From positions 1 through 64,000 of the forward strand of contig NZ_JDTK01000003.1 of NCBI RefSeq assembly GCF_000770925.1: DNA of 64,000 bases, given 5' to 3'. The notes beneath the pieces were generated by a model that worked only from the letters and a program-made list of their open reading frames with translations, did no database searches and was not told where the DNA came from. The position numbers and the translations under genes were made by a program. Positions 17,285 to 28,199 of this stretch are shown piece after piece (position 1 is the first letter of the stretch; each line of letters starts with the position of its first letter). Origin of the DNA: Bifidobacterium ruminantium DSM 6489 (GTDB lineage: Bacteria; Actinomycetota; Actinomycetes; Actinomycetales; Bifidobacteriaceae).

Positions 17285-18127
17285 CTAGCGCCACTTCCAT
17301 GCGTGATCCATCGGGCCGGAGCCGTGGCCGAGGTCGAGTTGCGCCTCCAAGGCGCCGGTCAGATACAGCTTGGCATGGTCGACAGCCGTCGGCAGATCCT
17401 CGCCGAGCGCCAGATGGCTTGCGATTGCGGAGGACAGCGTGCATCCGGTGCCATGCGTGTTCGGGTTGTCGATACGACGGGAACGGAACCACGTGATTTT
17501 GCCGTTCGGCTCGACGAGCACGTCGCTGGCGTCCTGCGTGCCGTGGCCGCCTTTGACGAGGACGGCGCAGCCGAAGTGGCCGGCGAGCAGATGTCCTGCG
17601 GTGACCATGTCGTTCTCGGTGCGGATGGAGCTGCCGTTCTCGTAATCGATTTCGCCCGCGCCCTGCTGGATGGCCAAGTCGCACAATACTTGGGTTTCCG
17701 GCATGTTCGGCGTGATGACGGTGGCCAGGGGGAACAGCTTGGAGGTGAGCGCCGCGATGGCGTCGTCCTCGATGAGCTTCGCGCCGGATGTGGCCACCAT
17801 CACCGGATCAAGGACGATGTTTCCCGCGTGGTGCGCGGTGAGACGGTCGGCGATCACGCTGATGAGTTCGACGCTGGAGACCATGCCGATTTTCACCGCG
17901 ACCGGAGGAATATCCTCGAATACGGCGTCGATTTGTGCCGCAAGCATTTCTGGGGGAGTGTTGGTGACCATCGTGACGCCGGTGGTGTTCTGTGCGGTGA
18001 GCGCCGCGATGGCGGTCATGCCGAACACGCCGTTGGCAAGCATGGTCTTCAGGTCGGCCTGGATGCCGGCTCCGCCGGATGAGTCCGATCCCGCGATGCT
18101 CAATACCGGTGGCAATGTGCTGGTCAT
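17285..18127 (-). CDS. thiD: hydroxymethylpyrimidine/phosphomethylpyrimidine kinase
   Basis: 280 aa, usual length. It phosphorylates HMP and HMP-P to HMP-PP for coupling with the thiazole phosphate. Motifs: PPVLSIAGSDSSGGAGIQADLKT at the N-terminus, VLVKGGHG, and the ribokinase-like anion hole DNPNTHGTGCTLSSAIA with catalytic Asp in that segment. GGAAGGGAG precedes the ATG. It lies between thiE-thiC and the thiamine-binding protein. The 159-bp gap upstream has two imperfect hairpins but no TPP aptamer. Confidence 0.96.
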   Translation of the reverse strand: MTSTLPPVLSIAGSDSSGGAGIQADLKTMLANGVFGMTAIAALTAQNTTGVTMVTNTPPEMLAAQIDAVFEDIPPVAVKIGMVSSVELISVIADRLTAHHAGNIVLDPVMVATSGAKLIEDDAIAALTSKLFPLATVITPNMPETQVLCDLAIQQGAGEIDYENGSSIRTENDMVTAGHLLAGHFGCAVLVKGGHGTQDASDVLVEPNGKITWFRSRRIDNPNTHGTGCTLSSAIASHLALGEDLPTAVDHAKLYLTGALEAQLDLGHGSGPMDHAWKWR

Positions 18128-18286
18128 AATGCTCCCTTCCTGGTGCCTTCATCGGCGTCTGTTATACGAATCGCCATGCAAATCAGTATGCGAACTGGCG
18201 GATCTGCATGCATCGCATCACAGAACCGCCAGTCTACGCCGTGGATTCGTCAATGCACGGCACTAATCCACGAATATGCTTGGCTC
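18128..18286 (-). other. thiC-thiD intergenic region with two inverted repeats
   Basis: ACTGGCGG pairs with CCGCCAGT (near 18194-18227), and CGTGGATT pairs with AATCCACG (near 18239-18275). Neither is followed by a T run, so they may be processing or stabilising structures. Nothing else is recognised here. Confidence 0.45.
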
Positions 18287-20959
<2,673 letters not shown>

Positions 20960-20964
20960 TCATG

Positions 20965-20993
20965 CAATCGTATATATTTCGTATATACGATTG
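20965..20993. promoter_or_regulatory. operator-like palindrome upstream of thiE-thiC
   Basis: CAATCGTATATA and TATATACGATTG form a perfect 12-bp inverted repeat around TTTCG. The inner 19 bases differ by one base from the motif at 12266-12284 in front of the NMT1-like transporter. The position, about 57 bp before thiE-thiC, fits a repressor or activator site. Confidence 0.7.
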
Positions 20994-21025
20994 TGGTTGT
21001 GTGGAATTAGTCCAGAAAGACGGAA

Positions 21026-21943
21026 TCAGACGGTTTCGTTGATTTCGGATTCGGCCACTTGGTCTGCGGTGACGTTCCACAGCGCGTCGAGCAGCGCCAC
21101 CTGGAACGATCCCGGTCCAATCGACCGCGTTTCCGCGATTTCGGATGCGCGGTCATACAGCAACGATGCGGCCAGCGCCGCCACAAGCGGTTCGGCGACG
21201 GCGAGATACGTCGCGGTCACGCCACCGAGCGAGCAGCCGGCGCCGGTGATTTTCGTCATCATCGCGCTGCCACCGGGCAGACGGAAGACGCGGTCTCCGT
21301 CGGTCACCAGATCGATCGCGCCGGACACCGCGACCGCGCCCTTGCCGGTGGGGGAATGCTTCGCCAGATGACGGGCGATGCGCTTGGCCGCGTCGACGGC
21401 CGAATCGACCTCATCGACGGCCTCCACGCCCGCGGGGCGAGTGGTCGGATTGTCCGGTTCGGCGTTGGCGAGACCCCACATCGCGTCGAGCGCGATAATC
21501 TCGCTGGCGTTGCCGCGCACGATGGTCGGCGGATATGTGCGGAACGATTTGAGAATGGCCGTGCGCGTCTCGCCAATGCCGGCCGCGACCGGGTCAAGCA
21601 CCCACGTCTTGCCGTTCTTGTGCAGTTTGTATGCGATTTCGGGCAGCGCGTCCTTGAAGAACGGCAGCAGCGTGCCCACGTTGATGTAGTTGGATCCGGC
21701 GATTTCGGCGGTGGCGATCACATCGTCCGGCAGATAACTCATGGCGGCCGTGCCGCCGGCGGCGAGCTGCGCGTTGGCCACCAGATTGATGGTCACGAAA
21801 TTGGTGAACGACTGCGCCAGCGGAGTCTGCTCGCGTACGTCGATGACGGCCTGCCTGATCTTCGTGCGAATCGGATCGGTGGCCGGAACGGACGTCATGC
21901 CATCGTTGTTATCGGTGCCGTCGGCATATGAGTCAATGCTCAT
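21026..21943 (-). CDS. thiM: hydroxyethylthiazole kinase
   Basis: 305 aa, slightly longer than the usual 260-270 because of an N-terminal extension of about 30 residues. It phosphorylates the salvaged thiazole THZ. Motifs: TNFVTINLVANAQLAAGG, WVLDPVAAGIG, VVRGNASEI-type VRGNASEIIALD, and the catalytic MTKITGAGCSLGG. The start lies 7 bp after the TPP riboswitch, which overlaps its ribosome-binding site (GGGAGCAG). It is the first gene of the thi unit, with thiE-thiC 117 bp downstream. Confidence 0.96.
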   Translation of the reverse strand: MSIDSYADGTDNNDGMTSVPATDPIRTKIRQAVIDVREQTPLAQSFTNFVTINLVANAQLAAGGTAAMSYLPDDVIATAEIAGSNYINVGTLLPFFKDALPEIAYKLHKNGKTWVLDPVAAGIGETRTAILKSFRTYPPTIVRGNASEIIALDAMWGLANAEPDNPTTRPAGVEAVDEVDSAVDAAKRIARHLAKHSPTGKGAVAVSGAIDLVTDGDRVFRLPGGSAMMTKITGAGCSLGGVTATYLAVAEPLVAALAASLLYDRASEIAETRSIGPGSFQVALLDALWNVTADQVAESEINETV

Positions 21944-21950
21944 GATCTGC

Positions 21951-22036
21951 TCCCTACGTTGGTCCTAACCAACAGGTTCAAAGGGTCAGGCGTTGAGCCT
22001 ATCTCAGCTTGCCGGACTCGGCCGTCAAGCACCCCC
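21951..22036 (-). ncRNA. TPP riboswitch controlling thiM
   Basis: On the minus strand the conserved THI-box parts occur in order: GGGGTGC (22029-22035), GCTGAGA, ACCCTTTGAACCTG, then GGTTAGGACC and CGTAGGGA directly before the thiM start. The final helix contains the ribosome-binding region, which points to control of translation initiation by thiamine pyrophosphate. Confidence 0.92.
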
Positions 22037-22081
22037 GCATGTTCAATTCCCCTTCAATGTATACAAGGGTGCTGACACGGG

Positions 22082-22783
22082 CTAGTCGCGTGTGGCTGGG
22101 TTCTTGCTCGGCAGTGCCATGAAGACGATGTAGGCGATTTTGGAACCGGCCGTCAACAGCAGCGCGATGGCGGTTATGCCAAGGCTGGCATTGGTGCCGT
22201 CAATCGTATGCATCGCGCCATGACTGATCGTCAAACCCACGGAATCTCCCAAAAGCGTGCCGGCGAACGATGCGACCAGTAACACGGCGAGCGTCCTGCC
22301 GCCGCGACCGGAATCGTGCAATCGGCGAATGGAAAGTGCGATGAACGGAATGATTGTCGCCATCTTCCACATGAGCGGGAATCTGCCGAAAACCGCGCGG
22401 GGAAAGCCGCTTCCGCCGGTACTTCTGTACAGCGACGCGATGACGAGACTCGCCATGATTACGATGAGAAGATCGCACAGCATCCACCGCCAGAACTCGC
22501 TGCGTGACGCGCGTCCCCTGAAATCAAGGGCCTTCTTCCAGAATCTCAGGAACGCTTCACGCATACTGCAACCGTATGCAGGCTGATTGATGGACGGGAC
22601 GAAGTGGGGGCGCCTATACCCACCGTCCGCCTGCCATGCGTGCGTGGACGAGTCGCTTTCCGCCGTATGGTATGCGCCGAATCGCTGTTGCGTGTTGCTC
22701 GAATCGTTGAAGCCATAATGATCTTGAGGGTTGTATTGGTGATCGCTCTGATCGGAGGGCCGGTATTGGTTCGGTGCTGACAT
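22082..22783 (-). CDS. DUF805 membrane protein
   Basis: 233 aa. The first 65 residues are polar and rich in Gln, Ser and Tyr. Then comes the DUF805 core: FWKKALDFRGRASRSEFWRWMLCDLLIVIMASLVI, with IRRLHDSGRGGR before the third membrane segment. About four membrane helices are expected. The family is widespread in bacteria but its function is unknown. GAAAGGCG precedes the start. It is a single gene between thiM and the HExxH protein; nothing in the context indicates a role. Confidence 0.85.
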   Translation of the reverse strand: MSAPNQYRPSDQSDHQYNPQDHYGFNDSSNTQQRFGAYHTAESDSSTHAWQADGGYRRPHFVPSINQPAYGCSMREAFLRFWKKALDFRGRASRSEFWRWMLCDLLIVIMASLVIASLYRSTGGSGFPRAVFGRFPLMWKMATIIPFIALSIRRLHDSGRGGRTLAVLLVASFAGTLLGDSVGLTISHGAMHTIDGTNASLGITAIALLLTAGSKIAYIVFMALPSKNPATRD

Positions 22784-22912
22784 GGATCGCCTTTCGACTG
22801 GGAAAATGACTTACAGCATATAAATACGGTGAAAACGATAGTGTGGTCGGATATTTTCCGAAAATCTATATCCCGAGCTGGAATATTCCGTATTGGCTCC
22901 TGAGATTACTGC

Positions 22913-24064
22913 TCACCCACAATTGCCGTCGTGGATGGACGAGGCGATTTGGTCGCTTTGCTCATCCATCGCGTATTCGGCCAGACCCTGCTGTTGCTCG
23001 GCGATGCGTCCGCGGTCGGCGCCGAGATACAGCACGGAATAGGAATTTGTCACCGCTTCCGTGCGGTCGCCGGCGATCGCGGGCTGTATGGTTCCACAGG
23101 AGATCATGATCGAACGATGAGAAAGCTCATGTTTGACGACATCCACCAGCCAGGGGCTTCGCGCGGTCTGCGTCCATGACGGGTGCGTGGTGAGGATATG
23201 CACGACGTTCCGCTGCGCGCGATCCGATGATTGGCAATAATAGGCCACGGTGAATTCCTGGGGGAGTCCGCTGGTCTGATCGCCGCAACCGTATTCCATG
23301 GTCTGCTCGATCTGCACGCCCATCGTCCCCGCCACGTTCGTCGCAAGTGTGTACCAACCAGCCGGATCAAGATCGCCGTTGAGCGCTGGCACGGCAATCG
23401 CCGCAGTGGAGACTTCCGCGTTATGCAGATTGGCCACCGAGTCCGATACTTGCTGCTTCACCGTAGAACGCAGCTTTTGCAACGACTGCAGGTCGGTGAG
23501 CAGATCCTGCATGGACGAGTAATGACGGTCCTTTCCATATCGGTCGATCAGCTCGTTCACCTGCGTCGGATCATCCACCTGCAACAGCCATTGCCCGCCA
23601 TGCTGGGTGAAATCATCGGACATGGTCTTGTCCACCGCGTCGAGCAGCGTCTTGGTCTGCTCGTCGAGGTTGCGCGCCGTGACCTGCATATTGGAAACGG
23701 CTTCCTGCTGACGATTGCGGTTCAACGAACCGATCGCCCGCTGCATCGGATCATGCGTGGTGATCGACTGGATTTCCTTGGTTTTCGCTAACTGGTCGTA
23801 GTCAGTGATGTACTGCTGCACATTTTCGATTTCCGCCGCATATTGGTCCGGATCCTCCATGCTCTGCGCGAAAGCGACGCTGTCCTGCGCCGTCTGCCGA
23901 ATCCCTTGCATGGTTTCGATCTGCTGCGTGGCCCAATCATTTTCGTCCGATACGGTGCCTTTTTTGAAATATATGGCTGTGATGAATACCGCGCATATGA
24001 TGACCACGGTCAGAACATTCTTGGCGATTCGTGAACCGCGCGAATTCGAATCAATCAACAGCAT
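22913..24064 (-). CDS. membrane-anchored extracytoplasmic protein with HExxH motif
   Basis: 383 aa. A single N-terminal membrane segment (16-33) leaves a large extracytoplasmic part. Residues 41-215 are mostly helical and probably coiled coil. The C-terminal region contains HELSH (312-316), matching the zinc-binding HExxH, and a downstream TEAVTNSYS with Glu336, 20 residues after His316, a spacing compatible with a gluzincin third ligand. Four cysteines (260, 277, 323, 382) could form disulfides. I infer a possible surface metallopeptidase. No named family is recognised. Confidence 0.6.
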   Translation of the reverse strand: MLLIDSNSRGSRIAKNVLTVVIICAVFITAIYFKKGTVSDENDWATQQIETMQGIRQTAQDSVAFAQSMEDPDQYAAEIENVQQYITDYDQLAKTKEIQSITTHDPMQRAIGSLNRNRQQEAVSNMQVTARNLDEQTKTLLDAVDKTMSDDFTQHGGQWLLQVDDPTQVNELIDRYGKDRHYSSMQDLLTDLQSLQKLRSTVKQQVSDSVANLHNAEVSTAAIAVPALNGDLDPAGWYTLATNVAGTMGVQIEQTMEYGCGDQTSGLPQEFTVAYYCQSSDRAQRNVVHILTTHPSWTQTARSPWLVDVVKHELSHRSIMISCGTIQPAIAGDRTEAVTNSYSVLYLGADRGRIAEQQQGLAEYAMDEQSDQIASSIHDGNCG

Positions 24065-24156
24065 AACCCCAGTCTACTGGAATGTACCGTGTCTCGTCGC
24101 AGTACGCCCTTTCCTCTGACTTCTCGAACGTGTATCGAACATGCATGTCAGGGTGA

Positions 24157-25951
24157 TCACTTCCGTTTGGATCCGTCCGGCCAAGTGATACCCGTATCGG
24201 GGGAGTGCATCACGTTCTTGTAGATGTCGTTGCGGACGTAGATGTCGTAGGAGCCGGTCGTTCGCTGGTCCTTCCACGGCGTGACGAGATTGACGACGCG
24301 AACCTTGGTATAGTCGTTGCGATCGTATCCCAGATCGGAGAAATAGAATGGTTGGTAGATGATGTCGTAGACTTCCGGCTCGCCCCAGCTTCTCCAGGTG
24401 GCGAGGTCCTTCTTGCTCTCGTAGGGGTGCTCTATCCAGTCCCATGACGCAAAGCTGTGTCCCTGGTACGCGTTCGCTGCGAGATTGTGTTTGAAGTATG
24501 GGGCCATTTCCACCTGTGTCCGCTGCAGCCAGGAAGTGTAGTCGATGCAATTGTCTCCACCGGCGCAGTACCCGCCTTTGTCGATCAATTTGGCGACGCT
24601 TGGCGTGGTGTCGGACATTTTGATGAGACGTGTCCATCCCGACATCCACCGGTATTTATCCAGATGATAGGTTTTGACGTAGTTCGCCATCGCCCTGGAT
24701 GGCGCATAATCGCAGCGGATGTCGCAGATGCTCGCACTGGCCGTCCAATACACGCCGATGAGCATGAGCAGCATTCCAAGTGCCTTCATCAGATTGAAAT
24801 AGCGGAGCGAGGTTCTTCCTCCAAGTTGGCCGATGAGCCAATCGGCCAAAGTAAGGCACCATTTCGGCCAATCATCGGCGCTGATGGGCCGTGTCTCGCA
24901 GTCGATGGCCAGAATCGCTATGAAGAATCCCAGTATGATGCCGTCGTGGTGCGTGGAGAAGTGCTGTGTGAACACGATGCTCATCGCCAAATACGTGGTC
25001 AGCAGTAGTGTCGCATTGCTCCTGCGTCGGCTGATCTGGATGAGGAACGCCCACATCAGCCCCGGAGAACAGTCCCGCCTCAAGAACTTGATCCCATGAG
25101 AGCGTCACGAAGTTGAAGGATGAGTTTGTCAGGATTGACGTGAATAGCGTTTCAGACGGCAATAGGATCCAGGCGTTAAGGAACCGTTGCCAGACGGGAA
25201 CCGGTTCCTCGGTTCCCTGTACATCGAAATTGCTGTGGAACACGTCCTTCGCCGGAATGACGTCGATGATCAGAATCACGGCGAATGCCAGCAGCGCAAG
25301 CAAAGCGAAGAACCTTCGCTTATTGCGGATCAGCGAATGGTCGGATTTCAGGAACCGGAACACCCAGTTGACCGCGAGCATGCCGGAGATCACAATGCCG
25401 TACGAGCTGGTTAGGCACAATAGCATCATGCTCAGTATGACCGGCAGTGGCTTCTCGTCGCGATTCTTCCAATTGATGGCGATAAGCAGCATCGCGCAGA
25501 TCATCAGCGCGTACGGACGCGAAGTGACGCCGTACTGATAGCACAGGAAGTAGGAGAACGGCAGTATCGCCTTGAACAGTTCCGGCAGCTTGGTTTTGAA
25601 TTCGAGCAGCCAGATCATGAGCATGGCGCATGCCAGATTGACGCTTTTCAGACCGATCTCGTAGGGCACGCCGAGTTTTGCGGGTATGGCGAGCATCATC
25701 CACCACAGTGGCGGATGATGCTCGTAGTGGGGGCGTTCCAGAATCATCTCGCGCCATGAGCAGTCGCGTGCTATGAGCCATGCCTGCGCCTCGTCGAACC
25801 ACGGTTCGTGGAAGCACATCACCGTGGCCACCAGGATGACGTACACGGCGAGAACCGCGCAGTGTAGGCGGAACGGCGTAATCCAATGTCTGATCTTATC
25901 GAATCGCGTCACTTTCGCTTTGCCTGCAGCGGTTGCTGTTGCTGCACCCAT
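24157..25951 (-). pseudogene. frameshifted GT-C-fold membrane glycosyltransferase-like protein
   Basis: Two overlapping frames make one protein of about 600 aa. The 5' part (start 25951) has FHEPWFDEAQAWLIARD, with the Asp53-Glu54 pair typical of GT-C enzymes after the first membrane helix, and about seven membrane segments. The 3' part begins LMWAFLIQISRRR and continues with further membrane helices and a soluble tail ending DGSKRK at 24157. Removing one C from the CCCC run at 25060-25063 joins them as FSGLMWAF. Either the gene is disrupted, phase-variable, or the assembly has an error here. The likely substrate is a polyprenyl-linked sugar (family knowledge). Confidence 0.75.
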
Positions 25952-26007
25952 TGTCGTTTCCTGTCACTTCCGAAATATATGGATATGTATTGCGATTTGA
26001 CGCATTG

Positions 26008-26049
26008 AAAAAGGCGGATCCGCCACGGTCGCGCCGTTACGAACCCGCC
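26008..26049 (-). terminator. terminator of pilB-pilT
   Basis: On the minus strand GGCGG and CCGCC flank a GC-rich loop, and TTTTT follows immediately (A run at 26008-26012 on plus). It lies 24 bp after the pilT stop. Confidence 0.75.
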
Positions 26050-26072
26050 ATTGTCTGGATATGCGATGACGA

Positions 26073-28181
26073 TCAGAAGGACTTGCGTGCGCCACAGAGC
26101 TTCTCGAACTCCTCGCGCACCTGCACCTTCACCAAGGCATCCTCGAATGTGATGGTGCCCTTGTTCACCAGACGCGCCAGATCCTGGTCGAGCGTGTGCA
26201 TGCCTTCCTTCTCTCCGGATTGCAGCACGGTGCGGATCTGATGCGCCTTGCCGCTTCGGATCAGCGCGGCGACGGCCGGAGTGTTAATCATCACTTCGGT
26301 GGCCGGAGCACGTCCGTGACCGGTGGCGCGAGGAATCAGCGTCTGCACGATGACGGCACGCAGCGTGGACGCCACCTGCACACGGATCTGCTGCTGCTGG
26401 TTCTCCGGATACACGTCGATCAGACGGTCCACGGTGGAGCCCGCGTCCTGCGTATGCAGGGTGGCGAACACCAGGTGGCCGGTCTCCACGGCGGTCAGTG
26501 CGGTGGAGATGGTTTCCAGATCTCGAAGCTCGCCGACCTCGATGATGTCCGGATCCTCACGCAGCGCGCGCTTCAGCGCCTCCGCGAAGCTTTTCGTGTC
26601 GGTGCCCACCTCGCGCTGGCTCATCACGCACTTCTTGTGCTGATGCACGAATTCGATCGGGTCTTCGATGGTGATGATATGGTCGGCGCGTTCCGCGTTC
26701 GCCTTGTCCACGATCGCGGCCAACGTGGTCGACTTGCCGGAACCGGTAGGGCCACACACCAGCACTAGGCCGCGCGGCAGCAACGCCAGATCGGCGATGC
26801 GTGGGTCAATCCCCAGTTCCTGGGCGGTTTTGATGGTGGTCGGAATGGTACGGAGCGCGGCGCACACGCCCATACGGTCGTGGTACACGTTCACGCGGAA
26901 ACGGAGCAGGTCGCCGACCGCGAAGGAGATATCGAGTTCCAAATCCTCCTTGAAACGCTCAAGCTCCAATTCATTGGTCATGACCTTCACGGCCTCGTAC
27001 GTGCGGTTCTTGTCCCACACGCTCAGCCCCTTGGCCGGCCTCAGCTTGCCGTCCACACGCAGCATCGGCGGATCGTTGACCACCAGATGCAGATCGGAGG
27101 CGTTGAGCTCAACCAGTTGGCGAATCGCGGAGATGAACTCGTCATCCGCCTCCGGATGCTCGGCGCGCAGGAGATCCTCCACCTGCTGCGCTTTGATCTT
27201 GCGCTCCTTCGGCACCGCATCCTCATCGGAATCGTTGGTCTCGGGCACCACGAAATCAGCGTAAGGCATGACCTGCGGCTGCCTTGGCGCCTGATACATG
27301 GCATCCTGCGGAATATGGTTGATGACCAGTGGATTGTTCTGCACCGCGGTCTGCGTGACATCGGCCTGGGTCTTTGCAAAAGGCGTGTTGCCCGGCACGA
27401 ATGACGGCGGCTCGCTGTCGATTTGCTGGATAGGACCGGATTCCACTCTTTGGGGAGTCGGTTCCGTGGCGTCGGCGTCGGCATCTGCATCGAACTGCAG
27501 CTGGTCGGGATCGACCTGCTGGCTTTCGGGCGTTGACGGGAACGTGTACGTGCCCTGCTCCTGCTGCACAGCGTCCTGCTGCACGGCAGGCTGCGGTTGC
27601 GCGGCGGCTGCCTGGAAGGTCTGCTCCACATTCTGCGGCTGCTGATATTCCTGTTGCGCGGCGGTCTGTACGACCGACTGCTGGACGGGTTGCTGCTGCA
27701 CGGTCGGCTGCGCCTGCGCGACAGTCTGCTGCTGCACGGTCGGCTGCGCCTGCGCGACAGTCTGCTGCTGCACGGTCGGCTGCATGGTGGGTGTCTGCTC
27801 CACCCGCTGGGTCTGCTGTACGGCAGGCTGCACCTGCGTCTGCTGCTCATCCGGTGCCGAACCTGGAATGTCCACCTCATCCTGCTGCACTGCCGGCATG
27901 GAATCCATGGTGGAGAAGATGTTCTTCAGGTCGCTGTCGCCTACCTGAATGGCGTCGTCGGTCGACCAATGACGACCCTTGTTTGGATCGCCGCCGCCGA
28001 ATGTCGGCGCCGTGTTCGGAATGGTTACGCCCTTAAGCCCCGCAAGAGCGTTGGGGCCATTCCATGTCGACTGCGCGTCGGTCATTTCCGTCCTTTGCTG
28101 TTGAGACTGTTGCGTCGGCTGCTGCGTCTTCTGCGACTTGCCTTCCTTGCCGAACACATTGAAAATGCTGATTGCGCTCAT
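26073..28181 (-). CDS. pilT: type IV pilus retraction ATPase PilT with long Gln-rich N-terminal extension
   Basis: 702 aa, about twice the usual 340-370. Residues 1-325 are low-complexity, rich in Gln, Pro and Val, including two exact copies of a 12-residue repeat around 139-162. The PilT core starts near 330: LLRAEHPEADDEF, NASDLHL, Walker A GPTGSGKST (477-485), the Asp box ITIEDPIEF, Walker B DPDIIEVGELRD and the TGHLVFATLHT His box. It powers pilus retraction at the membrane. It starts 18 bp after pilB. The alternative is a second extension-type ATPase, but the compact core and lack of a zinc tetracysteine favour PilT. Confidence 0.9.
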   Translation of the reverse strand: MSAISIFNVFGKEGKSQKTQQPTQQSQQQRTEMTDAQSTWNGPNALAGLKGVTIPNTAPTFGGGDPNKGRHWSTDDAIQVGDSDLKNIFSTMDSMPAVQQDEVDIPGSAPDEQQTQVQPAVQQTQRVEQTPTMQPTVQQQTVAQAQPTVQQQTVAQAQPTVQQQPVQQSVVQTAAQQEYQQPQNVEQTFQAAAAQPQPAVQQDAVQQEQGTYTFPSTPESQQVDPDQLQFDADADADATEPTPQRVESGPIQQIDSEPPSFVPGNTPFAKTQADVTQTAVQNNPLVINHIPQDAMYQAPRQPQVMPYADFVVPETNDSDEDAVPKERKIKAQQVEDLLRAEHPEADDEFISAIRQLVELNASDLHLVVNDPPMLRVDGKLRPAKGLSVWDKNRTYEAVKVMTNELELERFKEDLELDISFAVGDLLRFRVNVYHDRMGVCAALRTIPTTIKTAQELGIDPRIADLALLPRGLVLVCGPTGSGKSTTLAAIVDKANAERADHIITIEDPIEFVHQHKKCVMSQREVGTDTKSFAEALKRALREDPDIIEVGELRDLETISTALTAVETGHLVFATLHTQDAGSTVDRLIDVYPENQQQQIRVQVASTLRAVIVQTLIPRATGHGRAPATEVMINTPAVAALIRSGKAHQIRTVLQSGEKEGMHTLDQDLARLVNKGTITFEDALVKVQVREEFEKLCGARKSF
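27691..27783. repeat. 36-bp tandem repeat inside pilT, 2.6 copies
   Basis: A 36-bp unit starting TGCTGCTGCACGGTCGG repeats without mismatch at 27691-27726 and 27727-27762, with a partial third copy to 27783. The in-frame unit adds 12 residues, so copy-number change would keep the reading frame. Confidence 0.9.
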
Positions 28182-28199
28182 GATGCACGCTCACTTTCC

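Noticed and set aside
27691..27783. Regular 36-bp repeats as a CRISPR array
   Set aside because: They are contiguous without spacers and lie in frame inside pilT.
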